Below the pieces are notes generated by a model. That model saw nothing but the letters and a program-made list of their open reading frames with translations, ran no database searches and was not told the origin of the DNA. Below, one piece after another: positions 34,948 through 44,058 of a stretch of 64,000 bases of DNA. This DNA is from Spirochaetaceae bacterium (lineage in GTDB: Bacteria > Spirochaetota > Leptospiria > Leptospirales > Leptonemataceae), in the NCBI GenBank assembly GCA_002729885.1, contig PBUB01000002.1, positions 735,745 through 799,744 on the forward strand. The letters are read 5' to 3'. A program made the translations under genes and the position numbers. How positions within the stretch are numbered: position 1 is the first letter of the stretch; the number at the start of each line of letters is the position of its first letter.

Positions 34948-35517
34948 ATGCTTCGCATGGCTGTCTTTGTGGAAGGTGGCATGGGACTTCTGGCCATCGG
35001 CCTGGGCTATCTCTTCGGTTATCAGCCGCTGGCCATGATTCATGTGGAGCTGGAGCGGTGGCCGGACGCCCTGGGCCTGGCAGCTATTGTTCCTATGTTT
35101 CTGGGATTTCTCTTAATTGGAAAGCTAAACCTGGAACCCCTTCGCCTGCTGCGAAGCAAGCTGGACCAGGTAATACTGCCCCTCTTTCGCGGACTCTATC
35201 TTTCGGATCTGTTCTGGCTTTCAATACTGGCCGGTGTAGGGGAGGAGCTGTTGTTTCGAGGCTTCTTTCATCTCTGGATATCTGACTGGCTGGGCCTTCC
35301 GGCAGCAGTGATTCTTACCGCAGTTCTGTTTGGACTGGTCCACTGGGTGACTCCCATATATGCTCTCATCGCTGGCTTGATGGGACTTCTTTTGAGTGCC
35401 AGCCTGGTGTACACGGATAATTTGCTGGTGGCCATACTAGTCCACGGACTATACGATTTTCTGGCTCTGTGGTATTACTTACGCTATGTGCATAAGGCCG
35501 GACCGGCCCATGGCTGA
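34948..35517 (+). CDS. CPBP-family intramembrane metalloprotease
   Basis: Carries the three CPBP motifs: E99-E100-L-L-F-R104-G, F-G-L-V-H132, and H166-G-L-Y-D170-F. These correspond to the Glu/His residues that build the active site in Rce1-like proteases. Five to six hydrophobic helices in 189 residues. Bacterial members process or protect against peptides, or have regulatory roles; nothing in the neighbourhood points to a bacteriocin. The first ATG is used, without a strong ribosome site. Confidence 0.8.
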   Translation: MLRMAVFVEGGMGLLAIGLGYLFGYQPLAMIHVELERWPDALGLAAIVPMFLGFLLIGKLNLEPLRLLRSKLDQVILPLFRGLYLSDLFWLSILAGVGEELLFRGFFHLWISDWLGLPAAVILTAVLFGLVHWVTPIYALIAGLMGLLLSASLVYTDNLLVAILVHGLYDFLALWYYLRYVHKAGPAHG

Positions 35518-35655
35518 TGCTGGTGGCGTAGGGTGCCAGAAAAGGGATTAGTGGACGGAAAAAAATCCAGAACCGTTCAATTAAAAGCGACCAAAATGGC
35601 CTAAAAATGGAAATCTGATTGCGAAAAATGGCCGCCCTCGGGACTCTGAGCCAGT

Positions 35656-36054
35656 ATGGCCACCAGAAATGATCAGCTGAACAGTGTAATTGGCCCCGGT
35701 TCCATATTCGAGGGCAAATTTTATATATCCGGTTCCCTGCGGATTGACGGAAAATTCGAAGGGGAAATCAAAACCGAGGATGAACTCCATGTCGGTGAAA
35801 CCGGAAAAGTGAAAACCAACATCAATGCTCGGAATGTAACTATGTCCGGCACCATGATAGGCAATATTAAAGCAGAAGAAGAAGTTCGGCTGGAGAAATC
35901 CGGTAAGCTGATGGGAGACATCGATTCTCCTATTCTGCACATTGCTCCGGGCACCATTGCTCAGGGCCGAGTGAATATTACCGGCGGCCAGAAGAAAGAT
36001 GTGAAGAAAATTGTAGAGGAGGCTTACGGATCCGTCAAAACTCCGGAAAAATAA
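35656..36054 (+). CDS. bactofilin
   Basis: A right-handed beta-helix protein that polymerises without nucleotide into membrane-associated filaments. The repeats are visible: I-G-P-G-S-I-F-E-G, I-S-G-S-L-R-I-D-G-K-F-E-G-E-I, L-H-V-G-E-T-G-K-V, V-T-M-S-G-T-M-I-G-N-I, R-L-E-K-S-G-K-L-M-G-D-I, I-A-P-G-T. Both tails are short and polar. The M23 peptidase gene follows after 38 nt. Bactofilins paired with M23 peptidases control cell curvature in other bacteria, and a bactofilin is needed for normal helical shape in Leptospira. Confidence 0.93.
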   Translation: MATRNDQLNSVIGPGSIFEGKFYISGSLRIDGKFEGEIKTEDELHVGETGKVKTNINARNVTMSGTMIGNIKAEEEVRLEKSGKLMGDIDSPILHIAPGTIAQGRVNITGGQKKDVKKIVEEAYGSVKTPEK

Positions 36055-36092
36055 TGCCCGGATTATGTTGATTGGCCGATTGATCCTATAGC

Positions 36093-37178
36093 ATGCACCA
36101 CCGCCGATTCAAAAATAGGCATAGCAAGCACCGATTTGAGCTTCAGGGGCGATTTTCCCTGATCCATCTTGGCGGCGGTAGCTTTCTCTACTCATTCCCC
36201 GGCAAAACCAGGCCCATTATTGGCCGGGTGGATCTGGCTCTGGGAAAAATCCGAAACCAGGCCCTGGGTGTAATGGCTCTTTCTGTCCTATTCTTTGGCG
36301 TATTCAGCCTGCTGTCCAATTCCGGCACTGCGACCACCACTCAGGAGCTCACCGAAGTAGAAGAGCTCAAGAAAATGGAAGGTAAGCTTTCTCCTATAGA
36401 GTTGGAGAAAAAGTCGGATGCTCTAAAAGAAAAACTCCTGACGGAAGACCAGCCGGAGGGAGGAGAAGACGGCAAGGTAATTAAATACACCGTACGCAAC
36501 GGTGATACCCTCAGTCAGATTTCTGCCAAGTTCAAGGTGCCCATGAAGCTTATAGCTCGCTCCAATGAAATGGGTGTGCATTCTGTGCTTCGGCCCGGTC
36601 AGAAATTGACCATACCGAACCGACCCGGACTTACATATAAGATCAAAAAGAACGATCGTATCGCCAAGGTGGCGGAGTACTACAGTGTCAAACTGGAAGA
36701 TATCCGAAAGGATAATCCGGATGTGGCCAATCTGGATCTCTTGAAGCCCGGTGAGACAATCTTCCTACCCAATGCCAAGGTACCCGAGCCTCCACCAACC
36801 TGGTTCCGACCGGTCTGGGGCCGCACCACCAGCGGATATGGCTGGAGAGTACATCCCATATACCGCTATCGCCAGTTTCATGGCGGCCTTGACATTGCCG
36901 CTCGCTACACCTACATTCGATCCGCGCGAAATGGAGTTGTTACCTACGCAGGATGGATGGGATCCTATGGTAGAGCCATTATCATCAAACACGACAATGG
37001 CCTGAAAACACTGTATGCCCACCTCAGCCGCATCAATGTGCGAGTGGGGCAAACCGTGAAAGGCGGTCAGAACATCGGGGTTTCCGGAAGCACCGGAATG
37101 AGCACCGGTCCTCATTTACATTTCGAAGTAATCCGAAACGGTAAAACGGTGGATCCAAGGCTATATATCAAGTTTTGA
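36093..37178 (+). CDS. membrane-anchored LysM-LysM-M23 peptidoglycan endopeptidase
   Basis: One N-terminal membrane helix (about 55-76) anchors a periplasmic chain. A short coiled coil (85-120) is followed by two LysM domains (about 130-176, starting I-K-Y-T-V-R-N-G-D-T-L; and 180-226) and a C-terminal M23 domain (240-361). All zinc and catalytic residues are present: H263-G-G-L-D267, H310 in Y-A-H-L, and H341-L-H343. It should cut cross-linked peptidoglycan peptides. Adjacent bactofilin suggests that the enzyme is positioned by bactofilin filaments to set cell shape. Confidence 0.93.
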   Translation: MHHRRFKNRHSKHRFELQGRFSLIHLGGGSFLYSFPGKTRPIIGRVDLALGKIRNQALGVMALSVLFFGVFSLLSNSGTATTTQELTEVEELKKMEGKLSPIELEKKSDALKEKLLTEDQPEGGEDGKVIKYTVRNGDTLSQISAKFKVPMKLIARSNEMGVHSVLRPGQKLTIPNRPGLTYKIKKNDRIAKVAEYYSVKLEDIRKDNPDVANLDLLKPGETIFLPNAKVPEPPPTWFRPVWGRTTSGYGWRVHPIYRYRQFHGGLDIAARYTYIRSARNGVVTYAGWMGSYGRAIIIKHDNGLKTLYAHLSRINVRVGQTVKGGQNIGVSGSTGMSTGPHLHFEVIRNGKTVDPRLYIKF

Positions 37179-37225
37179 TGGGCCGTAGTGTCACCTGCCG
37201 TTTTTATCATAGTTTTATTTAATTC

Positions 37226-37253
37226 TTGACCCGGAAAGGGGCCTTTGTAATAT
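37226..37253 (+). promoter_or_regulatory. sigma-70-like promoter for rho
   Basis: TTGACC (37226-37231), 16-nt spacer, TAATAT (37248-37253). The start point would be about 37260, giving a leader of about 185 nt before rho. Long leaders that allow Rho to control its own transcription are known in other bacteria. A small stem cgcc-agaa-ggcg followed by agtttt lies within it at 37348-37365. Confidence 0.6.
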
Positions 37254-37446
37254 ATAGGCACCGCTGGCGTAAGCTTCGCGGAAAAGCCCAACGTCCAATC
37301 GAATTTATCCCCGAGATCGGACGGAATCCATAGGATTGATCTAACCACGCCAGAAGGCGAGTTTTCGGATGCTTTCCGTTCTATTCCAGCGCTATACCTA
37401 AACCTACCATCGATTATGTCCCTGACACAATCCCACAGGAGTTCAT

Positions 37447-38904
37447 ATGCCTGCCGTGAGAAAAACATCACGCAAAAAATCTTCCCGTTCATCTGATAAC
37501 GGGCGAAAGAAATCTTCCCCATCGGACACAGAGGAGCTTCTGGAACAGGAAGCCCTGATGGAAGCGGACAACAACGCTTCCGACGATGAGGAAAACCGAA
37601 ACGGTCGTAAAGGGCCTAAAAAGAAATCCAATGAACCGCCCCCTCCACCCATCGATCTAAGCGAAATCAAGGCCATGCCTATTGAGGACCTTTCCCGTAT
37701 CGCAGAAGACATGGGAGTGGAGACTACAGCCGGCCTCAAGAAACAGAACCTGATTTTTGGAATTTTACAGAAGCAGGCGGAGAGAAACGGGGTAGTTTAT
37801 GCCTCGGGAACTCTGGAAAGGATGCAGGAAGGTGGCTACGGCTTCCTGCGTAGTCCGGACTACAACTATCTGTCCGGTCCTGATGATATCTACGTAAGTC
37901 CATCGCAAATCCGACATCTGGGCCTTCGCACCGGGGATACGATTACAGGTCAAATCCGACCACCCAAAGACAGCGAACGCTTCTTTGCCATGCTGCGGGT
38001 AGACACAGTAAACGGCGAAACACCGGATCAGGTGGGTCGCAGAATTCTTTTTGATAACCTGACTCCGCTGTATCCCAACGAACGTCTGGTGATGGAGTGG
38101 AATCCGGGGCAGCTTGATACCCGGATCATCGACCTCTTTACCCCCATTGGAAAAGGTCAGAGAGGTCTGATTGTTGCACCTCCCAGGGTAGGTAAAACCA
38201 TTCTGATGCAGAATGTTGCCAATGCCATAACCTCGAACAATCCCGAAGTAGTGCTTATCGTTCTATTGATCGATGAACGGCCGGAAGAGGTGACGGATAT
38301 GGCTCGAAACGTGGATGGAGAGGTTGTAAGCTCTACATTCGATGAGCCGGCCAGCAGACACGTGCAGGTTGCTGAAATGGTCATCGAAAAGGCCAAAAGA
38401 CAGGTTGAACATGGCAGAGATGTGGTAATTCTTCTGGATTCCATTACTCGTCTTGCTCGCGCCTACAACCAGGTCATTCCTACATCTGGTAAGATTCTGT
38501 CCGGTGGTGTGGATTCCAACGCCTTGCATAAGCCCAAGCGCTTCTTTGGCGCCGCTCGAAACATCGAGCATGGTGGCTCCCTTACCATTATTGCAACAGC
38601 TCTGATTGAAACAGGCTCCAAAATGGATGAGGTGATCTTTGAAGAATTCAAGGGAACCGGCAACATGGAGATTCACCTGGATCGTCGTCTTGCAGATAAG
38701 CGAATCTTTCCTGCCATCGATATCAACAAGTCAGGCACAAGAAAGGAAGAGTTGCTTCTGGAGCCAGAAACCCTGAACAAGGTTTTCGTTCTCAGGAAGG
38801 CTTTGAGTCCCATGTCCACCACCGAGGCCATGGAACTTCTTCTGGATAAAATGCGTTCGGCCAAGACAAATGAAGACTTCCTGGCCAGCATGAATACTCC
38901 CTGA
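37447..38904 (+). CDS. rho: transcription termination factor Rho
   Basis: Hexameric RNA helicase that ends transcription. Visible blocks are the Rho_N helix ([12 protein letters not shown]), the RNA-binding cold-shock-like fold ([20 protein letters not shown]), Walker A (P-P-R-V-G-K-T), Walker B ([16 protein letters not shown]) and the C-terminal [11 protein letters not shown]. About 75 N-terminal residues are Lys/Arg/Ser then acidic, a disordered extension that the E. coli protein lacks but many other bacterial Rho proteins have. ATG 37447 follows AGGAG. Confidence 0.96.
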   Translation: MPAVRKTSRKKSSRSSDNGRKKSSPSDTEELLEQEALMEADNNASDDEENRNGRKGPKKKSNEPPPPPIDLSEIKAMPIEDLSRIAEDMGVETTAGLKKQNLIFGILQKQAERNGVVYASGTLERMQEGGYGFLRSPDYNYLSGPDDIYVSPSQIRHLGLRTGDTITGQIRPPKDSERFFAMLRVDTVNGETPDQVGRRILFDNLTPLYPNERLVMEWNPGQLDTRIIDLFTPIGKGQRGLIVAPPRVGKTILMQNVANAITSNNPEVVLIVLLIDERPEEVTDMARNVDGEVVSSTFDEPASRHVQVAEMVIEKAKRQVEHGRDVVILLDSITRLARAYNQVIPTSGKILSGGVDSNALHKPKRFFGAARNIEHGGSLTIIATALIETGSKMDEVIFEEFKGTGNMEIHLDRRLADKRIFPAIDINKSGTRKEELLLEPETLNKVFVLRKALSPMSTTEAMELLLDKMRSAKTNEDFLASMNTP

Positions 38905-38932
38905 TCCGACTGATCGGGCAGTCCCGTGGATG

Positions 38933-38965
38933 GGAGGTGCGAAACCGGTCCGGAATCGCGCCTCC
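38933..38965 (+). terminator. hairpin after rho
   Basis: ggaggtgcg (38933-38941) pairs with cgcgcctcc (38957-38965) through nine pairs including one G-T. It starts about 28 nt after the rho stop. There is no T run, so it could be a processing or stabilising element as well as a terminator. Confidence 0.45.
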
Positions 38966-39156
38966 TGCCTGTGTCAGTCCTACCGAATTTCTTTCCCTAT
39001 TAGTAATCGAAGCGTTCCTCTCATTTCCCGGTCGCCCGGGTTTCTACTGAATTGAGGATAAACGCCAGTCTGGCTGCCTGGCTGGCGATCTGGCTCTCTG
39101 AGATTTATAATCATTATGGAAACAATCTGCCTCTGGAAAAGAGAAAAGGTTGATTC

Positions 39157-39174
39157 TATAATAGTTGTTATAAT
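39157..39174 (+). promoter_or_regulatory. two TATAAT boxes before hemN
   Basis: TATAAT occurs at 39157-39162 and 39169-39174, just before the hemN ribosome site GAGG and ATG 39183. The first could serve as a -10 element with a weak tggaaa at 39134-39139 as -35. The leader would be very short. Confidence 0.35.
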
Positions 39175-39182
39175 GTGAGGGT

Positions 39183-40601
39183 ATGGCTGGCTTTGCTCCA
39201 TTACCAGAGCTGGATCCCGATCTACTGAAAAAGTATGATCGAGCAGGGCCAAGGTATACCAGTTATCCCACTGCTCCGGCTTTTCATGAAGGCTTCGGAG
39301 TTGCAGACTATTCAGACGCTCTGGCAGGGAAGAAGCCGGTCCCTTTTACGGAATCCAGATCCAACGTTTCTCTGTACTTTCATATTCCTTTCTGCGATAC
39401 ACTGTGCTACTTCTGCGGCTGTAATATGATTGTCTCGAACAATCGCGAGAGAATAGCCAGGTATCTGGACTATTTGATTCGAGAAGTGCATTTAAACCGA
39501 TCTTACCTCGATGATGCCAGAGCTCTGGAACAATTACACTGGGGAGGCGGGACTCCCACGCACCTCAGCCCTGAAGAGATTCGAACACTGGGTGAGGCCA
39601 TTCATAAATCCTATTCCATTGATTCTGATTTTGAAGCCAGCTGCGAAGTGGATCCCAGGGAGCTTACAGAAGATCATCTTCGTGCACTTTTTGATGTAGG
39701 CTTTCGCCGCATCAGTCTGGGATTGCAGGATCTCAATCCCTCGGTGCAGAAGGCCGTAAATAGAATTCAGAGTCTGGAGTTAACAAAGGGTGTCGTGGAC
39801 CAGGCAAGATCCATTGGTTTCGAAAGCGTAAACATCGATTTAATCTATGGACTTCCGCGGCAAACCATCAATAGCTTTGCGGCAACCCTGGAACAGGTTC
39901 TGGAAATGGAGCCGGATCGCATAGCGCTGTTCAATTTCGCCTATCTTCCGGAGATGTTCAAACATCACAGTGTAATCCATCCAGAGGAAATGCCTTCTGC
40001 ATCGGATAAACTGCAGATTCTGATTCGTTCGGTCCAGCGAATCGGATACAGAGGATACAGGTTCATTGGTATGGATCATTTTGCCAGAGAAAGCGATGAG
40101 CTTGCGAAAGCCCAGGATCATGGAGATCTGTATAGAAATTTCCAGGGTTACAGTACCAAAAAAGGGCTGGATGTTATCGCTCACGGAATTACCGGCATTA
40201 GCCAGGTAGGCCGCACCTACAGTCAAAATGCAAAGAATGAAAAGGACTATTTCGCAGCTCTGGATGCAGGCAAGCTCACCGTCTTTCGCGGGTATGAGTT
40301 ATCCGAAGATGATGTAATTAGACGGTACGTGATCACCGAGTTGATGTGTCACTTTTTTCTATCATTCAATGCTTTCCGGGAAGTGACGGGCCGGGAATTC
40401 CGCGAGTATTTTGCTGCTGAGCTTTCAGAATCCGGTCCTTCCAGCCTGCAGAGCATGCAGGAGGATGGATTGCTCAAGATTCGAGACACTGGCATCGAGG
40501 TGATGCCGGTAGGTAGATTCTTGATTCGAAACATCGCTATGTGTTTCGATGCGTATCTCAAACGCCCCGACGCAAAGAAAGGTTATTCACGCACCATCTA
40601 G
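39183..40601 (+). CDS. hemN: oxygen-independent coproporphyrinogen III dehydrogenase
   Basis: Radical-SAM enzyme doing the HemF reaction without oxygen. The [4Fe-4S] motif is C71-D-T-L-C75-Y-F-C78-G-C80, the form found in true HemN rather than in HemW. Other blocks are G-P-R-Y-T-S-Y-P-T at the start, H-W-G-G-G-T-P-T, E-V-D-P-R, R-I-S-L-G-L-Q-D, and D-L-I-Y-G-L-P. Length (472) is normal. Together with hemF it would allow haem synthesis with and without oxygen. Confidence 0.95.
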   Translation: MAGFAPLPELDPDLLKKYDRAGPRYTSYPTAPAFHEGFGVADYSDALAGKKPVPFTESRSNVSLYFHIPFCDTLCYFCGCNMIVSNNRERIARYLDYLIREVHLNRSYLDDARALEQLHWGGGTPTHLSPEEIRTLGEAIHKSYSIDSDFEASCEVDPRELTEDHLRALFDVGFRRISLGLQDLNPSVQKAVNRIQSLELTKGVVDQARSIGFESVNIDLIYGLPRQTINSFAATLEQVLEMEPDRIALFNFAYLPEMFKHHSVIHPEEMPSASDKLQILIRSVQRIGYRGYRFIGMDHFARESDELAKAQDHGDLYRNFQGYSTKKGLDVIAHGITGISQVGRTYSQNAKNEKDYFAALDAGKLTVFRGYELSEDDVIRRYVITELMCHFFLSFNAFREVTGREFREYFAAELSESGPSSLQSMQEDGLLKIRDTGIEVMPVGRFLIRNIAMCFDAYLKRPDAKKGYSRTI

Positions 40602-40732
40602 TGACTCCGCAAATCTCTGTGGCGGCCCTCGCAATGGGCAGAAGATCTCTAAATACATGCTCTCCTTGTGCCAGGGGATCCGGAGCCATGGACTTTAAGA
40701 ATTCCCGGGACCGATCAGCCGTTATCGGGTTT

Positions 40733-41635
40733 CTAAATCTTGAGAAAAACGCCTATGGTCAGGGAATGAGTTTCGATGGCCATGGATCCTTTGCCGGAAC
40801 GATAACGCATGGGAAACCCCGCCTTGTATTTGATTAGATAATTACTGCCCATGTAGCCCAGTTCCACGGTTGGAGCGGCCCCATAGAATACATCGCTTTT
40901 TTCTGTGGCTTCATTATCCAGCATGTAATACTTATGGATGTTATTCAAATCGTTGCCCAGGAGTGCCAGAAGTGCCAGCGATTTGAAATCCACCTTGCGA
41001 TTGAATGCGATATCGGCCACAATGTAGTTTTCCCGGGAGATGGCACCGGACTTTAATAGCAGGTAACGAGTCTTTCTTGCATCGCTCAGATTTCCCGACT
41101 GATCTCTGGAGTAGTTCAATATATCTATATGATCCAAACCACCCGGCTCTCCCAGATTGAGATACGTTTCGTAAAGAGTACTCCGGCCAAAGTTAAACTC
41201 TCCTTCCAGGCTGGAAATTCGGCCAGCAGCAATAATACCCAGAAAGAAACCCACGTTCCCGCGGTAGAGATTGCCCGTAGCAAAGTACAGGCCCACGCCT
41301 GCCTCGCCGGTGGTGGACTGTAGATAGGCTTCGGAAGTATTTACCTGAAGGGTAGAAACATCAAAGTAGGGGGCCCAGTAAATGTGGGGAATAAGCGGCT
41401 CCGGCGCAGACTGCAAGAACAGGGAGCCAGAACCAGAGTGTACGGTCTGGGAATCTTCGAATGTATTAAGGCTTTTTGTGGGACCCCCATAGTCCTGGCT
41501 TGCAGTGAGTGCATTATAGGATCCCGTAGCTCCAATCAAGATATCGGCGGACAGCGGAGCTGCGGAGAACACCAGGCTGACTGCAACACCCAGCACCATC
41601 GGTGCATCTTTCAGGTAGGTCTTCCATTGTTTCAT
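40733..41635 (-). CDS. outer-membrane beta-barrel candidate
   Basis: A signal peptide ends P-L-S-A-D, and the mature 270 residues contain alternating amphipathic strands with many Gly, Tyr and Ser (for example E-A-G-V-G-L-Y-F-A-T-G, V-G-F-F-L-G-I-I-A-A-G). The C-terminus is H-S-L-T-I-G-V-F-L-K-I, shaped like the last strand of a barrel. No helix long enough for the inner membrane beyond the signal. No family recognised; barrel assignment is by pattern. Confidence 0.6.
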   Translation of the reverse strand: MKQWKTYLKDAPMVLGVAVSLVFSAAPLSADILIGATGSYNALTASQDYGGPTKSLNTFEDSQTVHSGSGSLFLQSAPEPLIPHIYWAPYFDVSTLQVNTSEAYLQSTTGEAGVGLYFATGNLYRGNVGFFLGIIAAGRISSLEGEFNFGRSTLYETYLNLGEPGGLDHIDILNYSRDQSGNLSDARKTRYLLLKSGAISRENYIVADIAFNRKVDFKSLALLALLGNDLNNIHKYYMLDNEATEKSDVFYGAAPTVELGYMGSNYLIKYKAGFPMRYRSGKGSMAIETHSLTIGVFLKI

Positions 41636-41725
41636 TCAATTACGGTTCCATGATTCCAGGTAATTGCAAGCGTAAATCTGTCCAGGGAAGCTCTATTGAG
41701 GGAAGTCCTATGAAATACCGTCCTA

Positions 41726-41746
41726 TATGTCGATACTAAGGACATA
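41726..41746. promoter_or_regulatory. inverted repeat in divergent gap
   Basis: tatgtc (41726-41731) and gacata (41741-41746) flank a 9-nt centre between the outer-membrane candidate and the GAF cyclase. It could be an operator for either gene; no regulator can be named. Confidence 0.35.
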
Positions 41747-41751
41747 GACAG

Positions 41752-41778
41752 TACCGAAACGTCGGTAGCCGGTTTTTT
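41752..41778 (+). terminator. hairpin plus T6 run at cyclase start
   Basis: taccga-aacg-tcggta (41752-41767) is followed by gccgg and six T (41773-41778), ending one base before the ATG at 41780. It looks like a small intrinsic terminator or attenuator. Confidence 0.45.
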
Positions 41779-41779
41779 C

Positions 41780-43705
41780 ATGCTTAACAGGTCAGGAACT
41801 CATCCATCGGCTCTGCCACAACTATTGCAGAGAGATCCCAGCGGTCGAATGACTATTCGATCGTCAGTACTTCAGCAACTGGTTTCTGAAAGTTCCAATC
41901 TCTCACGTCTGGTGGGCGCCACGCAGAGCATCATGGCCGAACTGGATCTGGATGCATTGCTGGGTGTTATTATGAACACCGTTACAGAGGTAATGCATGC
42001 CGACCGATCCACTCTTTTTCTCATCGACCGAAATCGTCAGGAGCTATGGTCCAGGGTGGCGCAGGGCAGCGATGAAATTCGGATCAAGCTGTCCGAAGGA
42101 ATCTCTGGCTTTGTGGCCACCACCGGAGAGACAGTAAACATTGTCGATGCCTACCAGGATGATCGTTTCAGCCGCGATTATGATCTAAGAACCGGATACA
42201 GAACCAGATCCATTCTCTGTATGCCGATTCATGATCAATCCGGCGCCATCATCGGAACCATCCAGGTTCTGAACAAGCTGGATGGTGACCGTTTTACAGA
42301 AACCGACGTTCAATTGCTGGCTGCATTTGCATCCCTGGCCGGCATCTCCCTGGTAAACGCAAGGGCCTTTGACGAACTGCGAAAAGCCAGAGACTTTCTG
42401 GAAATTCGAGTAGAAGAAAGGACCAGAGATCTGGAGGAGTCCAGACAGGAGATCCAGAAACTCAACGAATTTACTCTAAAGATCAATGCTCTCTCGGAAC
42501 TGGATGAGATCGTAAGCGAAGTATTTGGATTCATTGACGAGAACTTTGATATAGATGGAACCATGCTCATTCTCGCTAACTTTGATAATGGTGAGTTTGT
42601 AGTATCGCATCTTTCCGAGAGCTTGCAGCAGGTAATGGGAGAGCATCTAGATAGATTAAAATCTTTGCGAACTCCACTATCTCCGGATGCAGGAACACTG
42701 TGGAAAGTATACGCTTCCAAGAAAAGACTTTATCTGTCGCGCATTCCTGAAGTAGAAATCCACTCAGAAGTGGACCGGCTGTTTTACGAAGCCCTGGATC
42801 TAAAAGCATTTCTCATGGTCCCGCTGATCATTCGTGGCGAAACCATTGGAATCGCCTGTTTTACAAGCGTGCGAAAAAGGATGAAGCTTTCCCTGGATGA
42901 GCTGGATTCCATAGGTCGTTTCTGCAACCAGATCGCAGGAGCTGTTTACAACTCCTCTCTCTATGAGCAGGTGAAGCAGGAACGAGCTCGGGCCGAAAGC
43001 CTGCTTCTGAGCATTCTTCCGGAGCAGGTAGCCACCGAGCTCAAGCAAAAGGGTTCCGTTACTCCAGCCAGCATCGGTTCTGTATCGGTGCTGTTTACTG
43101 ATTTCGTTGGCTTCACAGGTATCGCGGAGCGAATGTCACCCTGGGAGTTGATTCGGGAGCTGGATGGCTGTTTTTCTCAGTTTGATGAGATCTGCCGAAG
43201 AAATGGTCTGGAAAAGCTAAAAACTATTGGTGATGCTTATATGGCTGCCGGTGGTCTTCCCATTCTGAATCATACCCATCCCGTGGATGCCTGTCTTACA
43301 GCCCTGGAGCTCTTAACGTTCATGGAAGGGCTCCAGGAGATCAAAGATCAGATGGGTCACAACTTCTGGAGACTTCGCATAGGTGTGCATACCGGGCCGG
43401 TAACTGCTGGAGTGATTGGAAAAGCAAAATTCGCATACGACATCTGGGGCGATGCTGTAAACATTGCCAGCCGGATGGAATCCAGTAGCGATCCCAATCG
43501 GATCAATATCTCGGGGGCAACCCATGAGCTGGTAAAGGAATTCTTTGTTTGTGAATACCGTGGAAAGGTTGCGGCCAAGAATAAAGGGGAACTGGATATG
43601 TATTTCCTGAATCGAATCCGACCCGAACTCTGCGAAGATGAAAATGGAAGAGTCCCCGGCGAAGAGTTTCGTAAGCTATACCGAAAACTGCAGATCGCCG
43701 TCTAA
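41780..43705 (+). CDS. GAF-GAF class III adenylate cyclase
   Basis: Two GAF domains (about 45-200 and 235-390) are joined by a coiled coil (E-V-R-T-R-D-L-E-like, about 205-230) and followed by a class III cyclase domain (about 430-620). Catalytic residues are metal Asp in F-T-D-F-V-G-F-T, K481 and G-D in K-T-I-G-D-A-Y-M, and D554-I-W-G-D-A-V-N-I-A-S-R. Lys with Asp is the class IIIa adenine-reading set. GAF1 carries N-K-L-x-F-T-E-T-D, close to the NKFDE motif of cyclic-nucleotide-binding GAF domains. No membrane helices. The start may instead be the ATG at 41849, because a hairpin and T run precede 41780 with no ribosome site. Confidence 0.9.
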   Translation: MLNRSGTHPSALPQLLQRDPSGRMTIRSSVLQQLVSESSNLSRLVGATQSIMAELDLDALLGVIMNTVTEVMHADRSTLFLIDRNRQELWSRVAQGSDEIRIKLSEGISGFVATTGETVNIVDAYQDDRFSRDYDLRTGYRTRSILCMPIHDQSGAIIGTIQVLNKLDGDRFTETDVQLLAAFASLAGISLVNARAFDELRKARDFLEIRVEERTRDLEESRQEIQKLNEFTLKINALSELDEIVSEVFGFIDENFDIDGTMLILANFDNGEFVVSHLSESLQQVMGEHLDRLKSLRTPLSPDAGTLWKVYASKKRLYLSRIPEVEIHSEVDRLFYEALDLKAFLMVPLIIRGETIGIACFTSVRKRMKLSLDELDSIGRFCNQIAGAVYNSSLYEQVKQERARAESLLLSILPEQVATELKQKGSVTPASIGSVSVLFTDFVGFTGIAERMSPWELIRELDGCFSQFDEICRRNGLEKLKTIGDAYMAAGGLPILNHTHPVDACLTALELLTFMEGLQEIKDQMGHNFWRLRIGVHTGPVTAGVIGKAKFAYDIWGDAVNIASRMESSSDPNRINISGATHELVKEFFVCEYRGKVAAKNKGELDMYFLNRIRPELCEDENGRVPGEEFRKLYRKLQIAV

Positions 43706-43725
43706 TCATAGAACGGAAGTAGAAG

Positions 43726-44058
43726 CTAACGTGCAGATGATTCAACCGAGGATTCCGGGCTAAAGCACTGCAGGATTTCCTCTACGGATTCACCCAGCTG
43801 CCAGAGTTCTATAGCCCGACTCAGGCGAACGGCCAGATCCTGTTCCCATTGATGGGGCAGAGTTTCTTTTAGATACCGGCCCACAACACTTGGATGATTC
43901 CCGTCTGCAGCCAGAGTCAGCCCCTGCTTTAGATGACTCTCAGCCACCTGCCCGCGAATTACCTCATGGGCTGCTTGCATTCCTCGTTTCCTGGAATGGG
44001 TTACCAGCTCTTCAAAGAAATGTTCGATGGTGGAGATTTCAGCCAATGGATGAATCAT
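43726..44058 (-). CDS. 110-residue protein resembling the MotA cytoplasmic segment
   Basis: Real gene by its ribosome site (GGGAG 6 nt before ATG). Residues 15-68 read F-E-E-L-V-T-H-S-R-K-R-G-M-Q-A-A, then L-K-Q-G-L-T-L-A-A-D-G-N-H-P-S-V-V. This resembles the stator protein MotA between its second and third helices (A-R-K-E-G-L-L-A-L-E ... G-L-Q-L-V-V-D-G-T-D-P). No membrane helix is present, so it cannot be a stator itself. It converges on the GAF cyclase with a 20-nt gap. The similarity is by eye and could be chance; otherwise an unknown helical protein. Confidence 0.5.
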   Translation of the reverse strand: MIHPLAEISTIEHFFEELVTHSRKRGMQAAHEVIRGQVAESHLKQGLTLAADGNHPSVVGRYLKETLPHQWEQDLAVRLSRAIELWQLGESVEEILQCFSPESSVESSAR

